Origin: Polytrichum commune
Lineage: Eukaryota > Streptophyta > Polytrichopsida > Polytrichales > Polytrichaceae
Length of the DNA: 64,000 nt
Assembly: GCA_950295325.1 (NCBI GenBank)
Contig: OX485804.1
Span: forward strand, 10,044,001-10,108,000
Reading direction: 5' to 3'
The position numbers and the translations under genes were made by a program. This document shows positions 46,936 to 58,162 of the stretch, piece after piece. The notes beneath the pieces are model-generated. The model did not search any database. It was not told the origin of the DNA and saw only the letters and a program-made list of their open reading frames with translations. Each line of letters opens with the position of its first letter. The stretch's first letter is position 1.

Positions 46936-49489
46936 CAATTTCCACATTTGTATACATGAATGTGTCGTGATGTTTTTGATCAAAGCTTTAATGCGATGCA
47001 TCACAATGAAGAGGACATAAGTGTAGCCCAAGAGCTGACATCGATGGCCATGACCTAAGTTACCCTAATGACCTAAGGTAGACGAGGCTAATGTGGGCAT
47101 CTCCAACTTTGTGAAATCATCCGGTCAATGGATTTGAGCATTAGAAGCTTGAGCATGTTAGCAATTACAAATCATGATCGAAGAATTTGACATCATTAAA
47201 ATCGGAGTTGAAGAAGGTGTTGATCTAGGCTCCAAAATCAAAGATTCTCTACTGCCCAATGTGGTGTTATAGGGGGAACTCTTTAATCATTCAATGTTGT
47301 GTAAGTGGACAACATCATTAGTTAATAAAACATGGGTCATTTGCCAATGAAAACTAAGTTGAATGCCAATATTGGTTCTCTCATTTCTCTAAAGTGGTCA
47401 CATGTAAGATAAAATGTTGCCGAATTGTTTTTCCATTAAAGAAAACCCACAATACAAGTTGGTTGGCACCTCAGAACCACATGTTGCCTCCCAATTTGCC
47501 CACCTTGGGCACAAGAATCAAGTGTATCATGGCTCGATGAATAGCACACTCCTCATTATGGAGGATGGTGGGTGTAGTTTGAATTTTGTGAAGGTGACTA
47601 ACCCAAATATCATCAAGGCGACAACTTAATCATCATGTATTACTCACCCACTGAACTGAAGCGATTATATTGCCGGTTAGGAGCCAAAAATAGGTGTCCA
47701 ATTAAGGAAGCTAACCGAATTAGTGTCATCTACCTTATTCCCAATAGTTTGGCAAATTTGGATACTTAGAGTGAATTGGTTCATGTGTCAATTAGCTCCT
47801 TGAATTTGAGTATTGCAAAGTGTGTCCGAAAGTCATGTGGTTCATATTATTCCAATCATACCACAATTTCATCTAAGTCACACCGTTTCAAAACTTGTTG
47901 TGGGCACGAAAGGCCAAATGTATGGGATACCCATCTAGGTTTTGCATACCTTTTGTGTGGGATAACGTGTTTCTTGAGTAACTTGTGATTGTGAGAATGT
48001 GTTGCCACAATTGTTGGGCAACTGCCATAGCCCACATCATTCAATAAAGTGTAAAAGTGAGATGCCCAAGGTCCTACCTATGCCAAAGTCCCCGCTCTTT
48101 ACGGTCTGCTACCTAGTGGACATTCCATGTGTGCACACAAGTCACGTTATGTCTACACTTTTAATGTATGAAAACCATATAACATGGTTTGTGTCCATCA
48201 ATTGTCTGAAGTATGTTCTCAAGAAGATTGCTAGGCACGTGCATAACATGGGTGTGTTTTTGAGAGGTAGTTAGATTCTAGAAAATTGCACCCTTTAAGT
48301 ACCTACATTTTTCTTCTTCTTGTAATCCTATGCTACATGTATTTGTAAAGTAACAAGAAAACAATTTAAACTACCCTATTTTACATTCAATATATACTTC
48401 TATGCTATGAATGCAAAGGTCAACACGTTGTGCTTCCAAACGAGGAAAGCCATTCAAAATACATGTAATTATAACATGTGATACCATACCACCACTCCAT
48501 GCCGCCCACCTAATATACACAACATACACAAACAACCATAGTCAATTGTCATAGACCACTCTTGCATTCACAAACAAACATGTGAAATGGTTTTAATAGA
48601 TTGTACCTTGAGACAAAAATGGGTTGGGCAACTATACAATTTTTAGCATGCTCATAGGTTTGAGGTTTAGGGTAATTGCAACAATTTGACACCGCAAGGC
48701 CATTTGATGTTAATTACATAATCTATCATTACACTATGTATAAGCATTGTTACTTACATGGTTTCTCCTCTCTCATGCAACTTGTTGCCTAGTCATAATT
48801 TTTACACTTTCGATAACCTATTTACAAGCTACTGGTGTTCTCAAACATCGATTATGCTCAATTTACATTGCAAAATTTGTTGAACATGCTTAGATAAATA
48901 CTCATCCTTGTTAGGCACTCGGAGTTGCCCATTTGCAAAACATACATCCAAGCACATGTTGTTCTATAAAAAAGTGTGTAGGAGTAAGCCGAATATTTGG
49001 CATTTGGCTCATGATGACCATCTTCCAAATCTCTACATTCACGCAAAATTGAACATTGGGAGGGTGGGATATTGCTCCTCGCAAACAAGCGAACTCCTTG
49101 CACGTGCAATTCTAAGCAACTTCTACATTGGTGAAGTTGGTATTTGTCATATAACAACTACAATGTTTGCAAAAGCCTTTGAGTTCTCCTCATACTACTA
49201 TTGTTTGCACTCCTTTGGATTTGGACTCCATGCGTCTAAAGGCCCGAGCTGCTGAGCGTTTTATTTTGTAATCTCTATGGATGCGGGTCCATGATCCGAC
49301 AAACTACTCCTAGTGAACACTAGCTCAACGAATAACTTAAGGTAAGCATTGGTAAATGCTTACTTTAAGTGACACACCCACTTCTTCTAGGTTGCGACTC
49401 ACACAACTAGTGTGATAAGGTCACTTAAGCTTAGCGACAATCAATATGATATGATTTTCAACATTGTATGTAGACGTTTTCTTCAACAT

Positions 49490-49700
49490 TTTGAAGCTCA
49501 TACGATTCTTTCCTTGATGACATACCCAAACATTCTTGATAACATTAAATGATCATATAGATCCCCCATATCGATCATTGAACCTACATGAATTGACATA
49601 CTTTGAACACATAACTTAGTCCAATCTCTTTCAAACACATTTTTTGGGTGTCCGCTCCTACATTTATACCTAAATGCACACCATTCGAAACGGAGCCGTC
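49490..49700. repeat. Dispersed family D, copy 2
   Basis: Begins TTTTGAAGCTCATACGATTCTT, then AAATGATCATATAGATCCCCC, TTGAACACATAACTTAGTCCAA and TGCACACCATTCGAA. It is clearly related to the copies at 46690 and 53255. Confidence 0.6.
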
Positions 49701-50275
49701 TGATTAGAAAAGGCCGCTTACCTTAAAGCGGAAACAAATCAAACAAACTCGAAATCTTAACATGAAGCCTTAACATGAAGCCTTCCGATCAAAATCACTT
49801 GTGCATCATAACTTCAAGTACTCATCAATGATCGATGTCCTTACAAACACAAGTATCTCACCATTGATTATCATGATCAATTAGTGGCGGCACACTACCG
49901 CTAATGCCCACACACGTGCTTAAAACTATTCAATGTATGTTACATAATCTTTTAATTTTGTCATGCAACATCATCCTCACCCTACCATGGACAATAAGAT
50001 CGTAGATTTTGATATGAAGGAGAGTAAAGGGGAGTATGATATGAGAGATCTAGGAATTGCATTGGAAATTGGGTTCCAAAGTTGTTTGATTTGTTGGGAC
50101 CAACTACACCTTTCACAAGTAGAATTAGTGTGGCCCACTTTAATAATTGACATACCTTGATTATTTTGGTCAATGTGTTTTCTCGTGACTCATATTGTAC
50201 GTTCCAAATACACAACATGGAACAATTGTTACGTACGTAACATGATTTAGTGTGGGTTGGAAAATCTAAAATCAT

Positions 50276-50514
50276 TAGGAGATTGTTGAATCGGCCACGT
50301 AGGTTGTTAGAATGGCCACAGAGTTGCGTTGCGCGGTCATATTGCCTGTTAGAATTTGATTTTTCATCGCACACATGAAGAGGAGCAAAGACATCAACTT
50401 TGTGTTAAAATGAGTAAACTTGACCAACTTGGATGAAAAGTCAAAGCCTCTAACCTATAAGTGACTGTTTTCATGGTTGTATTAACCAGTTCGTGGTTGA
50501 TTTAACAATCCCCT
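50276..50514. mobile_element. MITE family C, copy 3
   Basis: Starts TAGGAGATTGTTGAATCGGCC and ends GTGGTTGATTTAACAATCCCCTA. The interior shares TTTGATTTTTCATCGCACACATGAAGA with the copy at 17682-17910. No coding capacity. Confidence 0.75.
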
Positions 50515-50917
50515 ATCAAAATTTTACCTAAAAAATCCATTTCTTGGTTATTATTTATCATTATGTGTATATTTGAAATAGCCACCATAATTTGTCAAGG
50601 ATGTTAAATCACAAAATTGAAAGACACCTTAGAATGAGGTCGTTAGTGTTGATGTTAAAGTCATGACTGCCCACTTTGGGGCACAAAAGAGGTGTTGAAA
50701 TTGGTTACCTAAAGGAATTGGGCACATTTAGTATTCACACAAATCACTTCTTTGGTTCTATGGTTCTCGTATGCGTCAATGGTGTGACGAGGAGGGGCTT
50801 CATGTATAAAATATTATACCTATACTTAACACATCTACTTCAATTAGTGTGGACCACATCAATTTGAGAGTTGCTTTGAATTCATGAAGTAAACCAAATA
50901 GTAAAATTGTGTGTGAC

Positions 50918-51304
50918 CATGCTAAATATGGTATTTAGTGTCACCAATTCTATTTGTCATGCATGCTCAATACTAAATCTAAACCACCTTTGCAGTGTCA
51001 CCAACACTAAATGTAACCCTAATAGTATTTGTTATTCCTTGTAAAAAAACATTTGGGCGTTGTAGATTTACATTGTTGGAAATATAGTCACTCACTAAAT
51101 GATTTTTCATCCACATCCCAATTAATCCATGGCAATAATTCATTACAAAACATAAGCATGTCAAATATACCAAACTCTTAAGTACTTCACATACATGTAA
51201 GTTGGGATGACAATACTTGTAAGTTCATACATAAAAAGTGTTACTAGAAATGTTACAAGAGTGACATAAAGTATCATATGACATTGAATAGAATATCTAG
51301 TGTA
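50918..51304. mobile_element. MITE family B, copy 4 (reverse)
   Basis: Same orientation as the copy at 39916-40289. It opens with GCTAAATATGGTATTTAGTGTC, contains CAGTGTCACCAACACTAAATG and ends in a diverged TIR (GAATATCTAGTGTA). No protein is encoded. Confidence 0.75.
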
Positions 51305-51771
51305 CCATCCACGATTCACCACACCTTTGTTGTCCTTTTATAAAGTTGACATCTCCCTTTAGTAGATAGAAAGGAAGGTGAGGTGGTAGAAGTTTGACGG
51401 TTCAGAGTGTTATCTAAGAGAGTACAAGATTTGACGAGATGCACGTCAAATCATGAAATATTGTCACAAATTACATGCATAGGGTTAAGTTCTTCAAATT
51501 TATGCCAATGTAATGTACGAAAATATGAAGCATTTTGGAGGAGAAGGGAGACTTTAATGACGTTTGTAATGCAATGATCTCCACATGGGAAAGGAAAATA
51601 TGTTGGAAAACAATGTGTAGGACTAACAAATACGAGTTCCAAATATATAAACGGTGGTTATTGTTTCTTCCATGCTTTCATGTTCACCTTCATACAGACT
51701 TGCAATCAATGCCTTGCAGCCATTGCATCCAACATCAGCCCAAACGCGTGGTGTTTTGAATGTCCGTTTCC

Positions 51772-51795
51772 CAAACCCTAAACCCTAAACCCTAT
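51772..51795. repeat. Interstitial telomere-type repeat
   Basis: Three units of CCCTAAA. This is the Arabidopsis-type plant telomere sequence and supports a plant origin for the window. There is no neighbouring gene start for it to serve as a telo-box. Confidence 0.85.
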
Positions 51796-52149
51796 GCCTA
51801 GCCAAGATGGTGCTATGTCCAAACCGGGTTTAACTTTCTCTTACTAATACGTTCCATACACCACATATTCAAATTGATACCAACAAGCTTTGCTCACAAG
51901 TTCTTCTTTTTTGGTCTAGCAATCTTCATTTTCTAGCACCCATAGCAATTGAGTATTATGGTTTATGATATGATAAAAACACAAGCCTTTAGGAATTGGG
52001 ACAAGTGGCCAAATTAGGCACGCTTCTAATATTCATTGTAAGAAGCTATTAAAGTGGATGGGCTTGGATGGTTACAGTAACCTCCCACTTAAGTACGCAT
52101 CCCAGTTAAGTACGCATTTTTTAGCAAAAAAATTAGGGTTCAAGATTTC

Positions 52150-52353
52150 TTAGTTGAACATGTCGTGAATCGTCATTTGGCGTAAGTTTTGAAGTTTTTT
52201 TGGGGTTGGCTTTGAGGTCGACTGCTCGGATCTTGCTTTGAAATGATTCAAACGATTTCTTAAGGCCATAAAAAATTTCCTCTGCTTCTGCTTGAACTTC
52301 AAGGCAGAGCAACTAATCCTCGATGTCAAGAACTTGCTTATAAACAGAGTCAA
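52150..52353 (-). pseudogene. Transposase C-terminal remnant
   Basis: A 67-codon frame that is basic and ends RQMTIHDMFN. This resembles the QxTIxxFF ending of pogo-type transposases and of the remnant at 4616-4975. It immediately follows the N-terminal piece, so the deletion removed the middle of the gene. Confidence 0.6.
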
Positions 52354-52357
52354 AACC

Positions 52358-52552
52358 CTAGAATATAACTCCGTTTTCTAAACCAACATTCAGTTCCTGA
52401 GTGTTAACATCGCCTTCACTAACGATGTACTCTCGGGCTAGAGCCCTTTTACTCGGGGTATTCGTTATGCTAAGCTTCAAGACGATTTCGCAATGTTGAT
52501 GCTCATTGAGACGCTTTCCGTTTGGTTTCTTCGACATTGTAGCAAAACACAA
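52358..52552 (-). pseudogene. Transposase N-terminal remnant (CENP-B/psq-type helix-turn-helix)
   Basis: A 64-codon frame with internal start at MSKKPNGKRLNEHQHCEI and then VLKLSITNTPSKRALAREY. The pattern fits the first DNA-binding helix-turn-helix of pogo/Tigger transposases, which normally bind the TIR. The frame ends at a stop soon afterwards, and the catalytic DDE core is missing. Its position at the 5' side of the element on the minus strand is as expected. Confidence 0.65.
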
Positions 52553-52710
52553 GCGATTTGGGAAACCTTAAACCCTAAGGTACACACCTACCGGCTATAG
52601 CGAAACACAAGCATAGCGATTTGGGAAACCCTAAATCCTAAAGTACGCACCTACCAACTATAGCGAAACACAAGCAATTTGGGAAACTCTAAAGTACGCA
52701 CCTACCAACT
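52540..52710. repeat. Three imperfect tandem repeats of 50-60 bp inside the pogo element
   Basis: Each unit contains TAGCRAAACACAAGC, then GATTTGGGAAAC and a CCTAAAGTACGCACCTACC-like end. The middle unit has a small internal insertion (CATAG). They lie between the transposase start and the right TIR, where pogo elements carry transposase-binding repeats. Confidence 0.8.
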
Positions 52711-52854
52711 AAGTACGCACAAACTGCGCAGGTTCAAGTTGCATACTTAAGCGGGAGGTTACTGTACTTTGTTTCACATCCTCCTAGGATGTGCAACTCA
52801 CACTTGGTACAAGATGATTAGCAAGTCCAAATCGAGGTTGTAGCCACTTTCCTC

Positions 52855-53250
52855 ATAATTTTTGGAGCTCGTGCGAATACTTATTTATTATCAAAGTGAA
52901 GAATCTTGTGCTCATTGAATCGTCAAATAGTCCCCCCCCCCCCCCTTCCATTGTGTCGAATGTTGAACCTATAATGGTTATCAAAATTTGTGCACATGTC
53001 TTTTGGTACCCATTTTTAATTCCACACCAAACTGCATACCACTCAAATATAGATGGACGACTAAGATAAATAACCGAAATAAGCATGTCTGCCTTATGCC
53101 ACTTTTCTTGGAGGAAGAGATTTCCACAATTGTTGAATTTGGAAGCTCAAGACCTTCGAACTCCAACACCTAACCTACGGCTATAGTCCATAACATTGGT
53201 AGCACGGGCACTTGGATATCTACACAATGCAAACCTTGACTATGGTAGTC
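52855..53250. repeat. Dispersed family D, copy 3 (longest)
   Basis: TTTTTGGAGCTCGTGCGAAT, then ATCAAAGTGAAGAATCTTGTG, a C homopolymer at about 52932-52947, then CACACCAAACTGCATACCACTC and TGCCACTTTTCTTGGAGGAAG. It continues to ACATTGGTAGCACGGGCACTTG. The same order appears in copies 4 and 5. Confidence 0.7.
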
Positions 53251-53254
53251 AAGG

Positions 53255-53460
53255 CTTATCAAAGTGAAGAATCTTATGATCATTGAATGGTCATATAGCC
53301 TCCCCCCCCCCCCCCAATTATGTTGATTACTGAACCTAGAAAAATGGCAATTGAATTTTAAACATGCAATCCAATCTCTTTAGAACACATGTCTTTTTAA
53401 TATCTGTTTTTGGATCTGCACCAAACCACATACCACTCAAATATAAGGTGAACACGCCAA
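53255..53460. repeat. Dispersed family D, copy 4
   Basis: ATCAAAGTGAAGAATCTTATG, GGTCATATAGCC, a C homopolymer near 53303, then CATGCAATCCAATCTCTTTAG and CCAAACCACATACCACTC. It lies directly beside copy 3, so the two may be a tandem duplication. Confidence 0.7.
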
Positions 53461-53676
53461 TGACCAGTCACGGCCCACGGACCGCACAACAACGAGACAA
53501 AACGCTCACATGATTATTTCTTTGGGAACATGTTCAATACTCTGGATGAAAATTTTCATCCAGCCACAACGAGTTGCGAAGCGGGCCCGGGTGCAAAACT
53601 TGAGCAGATTGCGTCCAAACTCCACACAAACTGGCTCGAAATGGCTCCAAAAAAAAGCGGGTGAAAGGAGACGTAC

Positions 53677-53806
53677 CTTGCGCGGCAGGGGAGGAGGGAG
53701 CGAGCAAGAGGGCCAGCAGGAGCAAAGCAGCGCTGCAGGTCACGATCCCTAACCCTCTGTACTGCATTGCTTGCAACGATGAGCGCCTTCCTCGAGCCAT
53801 GCGCAT
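53677..53806 (-). pseudogene. Orphan first exon encoding a signal peptide
   Basis: From the ATG at 53806 the frame gives MRMARGRRSSLQAMQYRGLG, then IVTCSAALLLLALLLAPSSPAA. This is a basic N-terminus, a strong hydrophobic core and a small-residue cleavage region. It then meets a consensus donor (CAAG|GTACGTCT) at 53676. The segment is GC-rich, unlike its surroundings. I found no continuation exon downstream (lower coordinates), where family D repeats begin. It may be a gene fragment, a gene broken by repeats, or a gene whose other exons are too short to spot. Confidence 0.35.
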
Positions 53807-54419
53807 TAGGAGGCTGTTAGTCACACACACACACAACTTCGATTTGTAAGTGAAGACAAACCTCCAAATCTCACAAAACCGACCTCAATGATACAATAAC
53901 ACAGAATCCAAATGAAAAGTCGTTTGTAACCAGAAAACCCTAAGAGCCGCGAGGGTCAATGGTCACGTATGATGATGATCTTATACTTTACTTAGGGTTG
54001 ATCAACAAGATTTCACAAACTCCCTCCCCTCCCAATGCCGAAACAAACAAGAAGCGAGTGTCGCCGCCGGCCTCAAGCACACTCAAACCTGCACTGGGAG
54101 AGACGACCCAGCGGACACACTTGGAGAGACGACCTAACGCAAAACATCATCTTTGAACGGGTATCATCCAATATCATCCAACGTTGTCGTCGTGGGAACA
54201 ACGCGAATCTGCATTGGGAACGTGACGGGAACGTGACGGGAACACTGTGCGGTGAAGGGCTGAGACTAGTTCTCACATAAAATTATATCCCTCTCTCTTT
54301 AACATGCGATAAAAAGTTTTGTGTCAAAAAGTTTTGAATGTGGTTTTTTCGAGGTAAATCCCAATCTCACATATTACAGTCTCACAAAATTTGAGAGATT
54401 GAAAGTTTCTAGATTTTTG

Positions 54420-54670
54420 TTGGGAAGGTTTTGAATCATGCATGTGTGGTCATTGGCATGTCTACATTAGGTGTCCGATTAAGATGTATAACCGAATTAA
54501 GCTCGTCTACCTTATGGCACTTTTCTTGGAGGAAGAGACATTCCACAACTTGTCGAGACCTTTGAAATCCTAGCACGGTCTAACTTAAGGCCACAACATT
54601 GGTAGCATGGCCACTTGTACATTTGCGCAATGGCAAACCTTGACCGAGGTGGCCAAGGCTTTGGATCCTT
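54420..54670. repeat. Dispersed family D, copy 5 (partial)
   Basis: GTCCGATTAAGATGTATAACCG, TTATGGCACTTTTCTTGGAGG, then ACAACATTGGTAGCATGGCC and AAACCTTGACCGAGGTGGCC. This corresponds to the right half of copy 3. Confidence 0.65.
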
Positions 54671-57400
54671 CTCCTACATATAGGTTACGGATAACGATAT
54701 GGATGTAGAAGGAAAAAATGTTCCACTTTCATTTAGAAACCACCGGAAGAAGTGGTGGTACTATAGTGAGGTTCATGTTGTTGGGGTATAAGGGTCGGTT
54801 TAGATGTAAAGAAGTGCACTGGTCAATCAAGAATTTATGTTCAAGAGAAGGTTATTTGAGGCAACAATTGGTATGGTGGACAAGTTGGGGGAAAAAAACT
54901 CCTCAAATTGGAGTTCTCTAAAAGTCAAGTTTCTTGTCTTAGGGTTTGAGGTTGCCCAAGGAATTTGACCTCCGCATTACTCCCCTAATTAAAAGTGTTG
55001 CCATGTTAGGGGAGCCATGTCACTTTTTTTTATCCATGCTTGAAGCTCTTCACTGGAGAAGTCTTGGCCGTAGTGTAAACCCTAGCTGTTGAAGATCCCA
55101 TCTCATTGCCAACTATATTACTCATTTCTGTAAAATTCTTGATCGGTTCACTTCTTCACGAAACCTTGAATCGGCCCTAACTGTGGTTTGGCATTAGGGG
55201 TCCGCCACAAAGGAACTCCAAAATCGAGCAATCCTATCGGTTGAGAGTAATGTTTTGGACCCTAGAAGGTGTTGAGGTGGTGATATAGTGCAACACCTTC
55301 CTGTCAAATCTCATTGGTCTCAACTCAAGGAAACACCTTATTTGAGTGAAACCAACATTTCAAGTTTGTGTCCAATCTTGAGAGTTCAAAAGTGACGGGT
55401 GTAGTTTGAATATGCCAATTCTTAAGTGTCTAAGAAGCCCAAATTGGGCCTCTTGGAGCAAAAAAAATGTATTTGAACTACATACGTTCGTTTTTAGCTA
55501 ATCATGTCAAAAATGACCTTGTCTTGAATCAACTTATTCTTATGGTCCATCATTTGGACAAGACAAACACTTTGAAGCTATTGAAATTTTCAAGTTTATG
55601 TACACAACATGAATCGATGCCTTTGGATGCAAATACATACATTGTATTGTGATCATCAATGTGTAATATTTACATAAAACAATGCATATAAAAAAGTTTA
55701 AAACATATGAATATATGAAATATGATTTATGAATTCAATGAATCATGTATATAGCCGTATATTGAGACCCAAATCGGGGTAAGGCCTAAGGAGTCCTTTT
55801 GGAGCATGCAATTGTGAAGATGGGCTAAGTTATAATCTCTCGTATGTGAACTCGACTATCAACTGTCTTACCGTGTGAGTTAATGTTGTTGTGAGTCATG
55901 GCAGGCGAGGTAAAGAAAACCAAAGAAAAGCAACCCAAGCTTGTCGTGGACAACATGGACATGTTCTCTAGAAAAGTGTAGGAAGGGAGGACAAGTAGTA
56001 GGTTCCAACTCTATTATATCGAGTATTTAAGTAGTGTGGATCGCACTAATTACAATATAATTGCGTTTCACTCCACCAAATAGTTGGTTAGCAACGGTGC
56101 ACTTTCAATTCAATCATGGCACCTCCTATCAACATTCTCGTGAGCCCACGTGGCATGAGAGATCAAATTGTTAACAATGTTATATTGTTTGCATCGAATG
56201 CAATGTAGCTTGGAGGTTTTGAGAAGGGTGTTCCTAAGTTTCTATGGAATTGTCACGATTGTGTCAATTGACCTCCTTGTGTGTTGTAGTATCATAGCAT
56301 ATTTCACATGTTGCAATGTAAAATTCACTCCGCGTCAACTTTTCAGCAACAATTTGGGAACACGTGGCACTTTTACTTTACAACTTAAATAGTTAGTGTC
56401 AAATCGACATGGTATTATGATGCCAAAGTAATTTGCAAAGTGTATTAAAGAGGCAAGAAACAAAAGGGGGGGGGGGTTGGGGTTCATGCCTCTTGGAGGA
56501 ATTTGTTGTTGAGAAAATATTGAAGCGTGTAGTGTCAAGGAGACATTTGAAACTCCGAAGAACTTGATTATTGTAGATTTGTTTTTGACCTATGGAGGGA
56601 GTTGGCCCCATGTTGCAGTTAGACTCATGTTGAAGCTTAGCGAAAGGAGATGCTTTGCTAGGAGCAGACCAATTGCCAATTAAATTGAGCAGGCATAAAC
56701 CTAAACTCCCCTTGTTATTCAAATAACTTGTTTATTGTATAGTGAGCCTTAATGCCAACTATGCCAAAAAGCCACTTACTATGATATGTCAAAAACATCC
56801 AAATTTAAATAACCGAGGGACCCTGGAAATTGGAAGAAACATTCTTTCTTTTTGAAATTTAACGCATGTTTGGTAAGTCCAAGTGGCATAGGAGACTCGG
56901 TGCTTCAAATATGGATGAATTACTTCTAAGAAGTCCAAATGGAAACAAACAATGGAGTTTGAATATTCAACCCTTACTTTTGAAATATATTTAAATATGC
57001 TTTGTAACTCTGAGTGGCTTAATAGATCAAGTACCTACGACACGGACCACATAAGCAGTGAGAGGAGAGTGGATGAGAAGTAGTCGAGGACCAATGAGTC
57101 ATTCACTTACTCGAGCTAGTTATTATTCATAACCGATCATATCATGGACATATATGAGGTTTAGGAATGATATCTCGCCTCTAGAGATGAAGATCAGTTG
57201 CGATAAACCATCTACTCTTGGATGAGTGATCAGGTTATGTTTCCAAACGTCAAGATTAAATCAACCGATGGGCATTGGACATTGCTTGCACCTTGGTTCT
57301 AGAAAGTCTAGGAACAAACAGGGGCGATGCCCGCCCTCTTCTTCCTCCTGCTCTCGGGGCACAAAACTCGCTGCTGGGGACCCTCTCTCGTCGCCCGTCC
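54671..57400. other. Gene-free region left of the second LEA gene
   Basis: No gene recognised. A G homopolymer is at about 56466-56475. A word ACGCATGTTTGGTAAGTCC plus AAGTGGCAT at 56862-56892 recurs at 57572-57600 and probably marks the ends of another transposon. A 27-codon frame at 55898-55981 (MAGEVKKTKEKQPKL...) is lysine-rich but resembles nothing I know. Confidence 0.5.
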
Positions 57401-57456
57401 GTTGTTTTATGTCGTTCGTCGGGGAGACCGACGAATTCCCGAAAAAGATTGAGGTG

Positions 57457-57502
57457 ACGTGGCCGCCCCAGAGGGCTGCATTTCGGGAAAAGGCTATATA
57501 AG
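57457..57502 (+). promoter_or_regulatory. Distal ABRE and TATA-box module
   Basis: GTGACGTGGCCGCC (core ACGTGGC at 57457-57463) is followed 32 bp later by CTATATAAG (57494-57502), a textbook promoter arrangement in a GC-rich island (57300-57520). No open gene begins directly after it. It may be an alternative upstream promoter of the LEA gene that starts at 58163, or a relic of a duplicated promoter. Confidence 0.5.
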
Positions 57503-57769
57503 CCTCCTCCTCAAACAACCGGTTGACACTTTGGACATGTTTAGCAAGCTTTGTCGTAAAAAACTAACATAACGCATTTGTTGGTAAGTCCAAGTGGCAT
57601 TTGGAACTAATTTGGCACCTAAAACATGGATGGATGAATTATTAGTGGTTTATTATTAATTAGTGATTTTTGTTGAGTGGGAAATCTCCACATGGAAGGA
57701 GGCCCAGAATGGGAGCCCATGGCCAGACTGTAAGCCCAGTATATGCTTCTTTAACCGCACATTCATTAC

Positions 57770-57930
57770 TTGGTGGCGCCGACGGCCGCCGCGTGGCGCC
57801 CGATTGACGGACTCTAGTATATCCACACCCTCCACGCGTCACGTCGCCACCCGTCAGAGCCTTGCACCCGCCAGGTGGCGCACCCACGCTCCACTCTTGG
57901 CCTCCTATATGACGAGAGGATGCACTCCTG
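57770..57930 (+). promoter_or_regulatory. Proximal promoter of the second LEA gene
   Basis: GC-rich DNA with CACGCGTCACGTCGCC (57833-57848), which combines a CGCGT coupling-type element and an ACGT core, and with CAGGTGGCGCAC further on. A weak TATA box, CTATATGA, sits at 57905-57912. That would place transcription start near 57935 and leave a leader of about 230 bp before the ATG at 58163. Confidence 0.5.
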
Positions 57931-57996
57931 CCGATCCACATCTCAATCTTTCTCCGCTATCCATCACATTTCTAACTCACAATTTTGGAGGCTTTC

Positions 57997-58030
57997 TTAT
58001 CTATCTATCTATCTGTCTGTCTACCTATCT
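57997..58030. repeat. CTAT/CTGT microsatellite in the LEA leader
   Basis: Tetranucleotide repeats TCTATCTATCTATCTGTCTG in the presumed 5' untranslated region. They may vary in length between individuals. Confidence 0.8.
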
Positions 58031-58162
58031 CGCCTTTTCCATCTCATATTGCGCTTTGTTTGAAGCTTTGTTGGATTTTTGTGCCCGTATATTGGTGAAT
58101 CGAGGTCGAAGAGTTTAGCCTAAGTTTTTAGTTTGTCAAGAGTTCGCTCTGTTCGAGAAAGT

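Larger units (their letters stand above)
44720..52072. other. Repeat-rich gene-free region
   Basis: No gene was recognised in about 7 kb. The stretch contains a CCGG-rich block, two copies of the dispersed family D, one family C and one family B MITE, and a short telomere-like run. Open frames of 60-130 codons exist but show no family resemblance. Confidence 0.6.
52075..52764 (-). mobile_element. Second pogo-like DNA transposon, internally deleted
   Basis: A 690-bp element between TA dinucleotides at 52073-52074 and 52765-52766. The ends CAGTAACCTCCCACTTAAGTA and CAGTAACCTCCCGCTTAAGTA (read inward from each side) match at all but a couple of positions. The subterminal word AAGTACGCA is repeated at both sides. 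On the minus strand it keeps the beginning and the end of a transposase but not the middle. Different TIRs show it is a separate lineage from the element at 4191-5182. Confidence 0.87.

Noticed and set aside
55898-55981. 27-codon lysine-rich frame starting MAGEVKKTKEKQPKL
   Set aside because: Too short to support without transcript or homology; it may be a fragment of a decayed element.
57226-57518. Open frames of about 85-91 codons in the GC-rich island before the second LEA gene
   Set aside because: Frames are open on both strands because of base composition; the island holds promoter-like boxes and no protein family was recognised.
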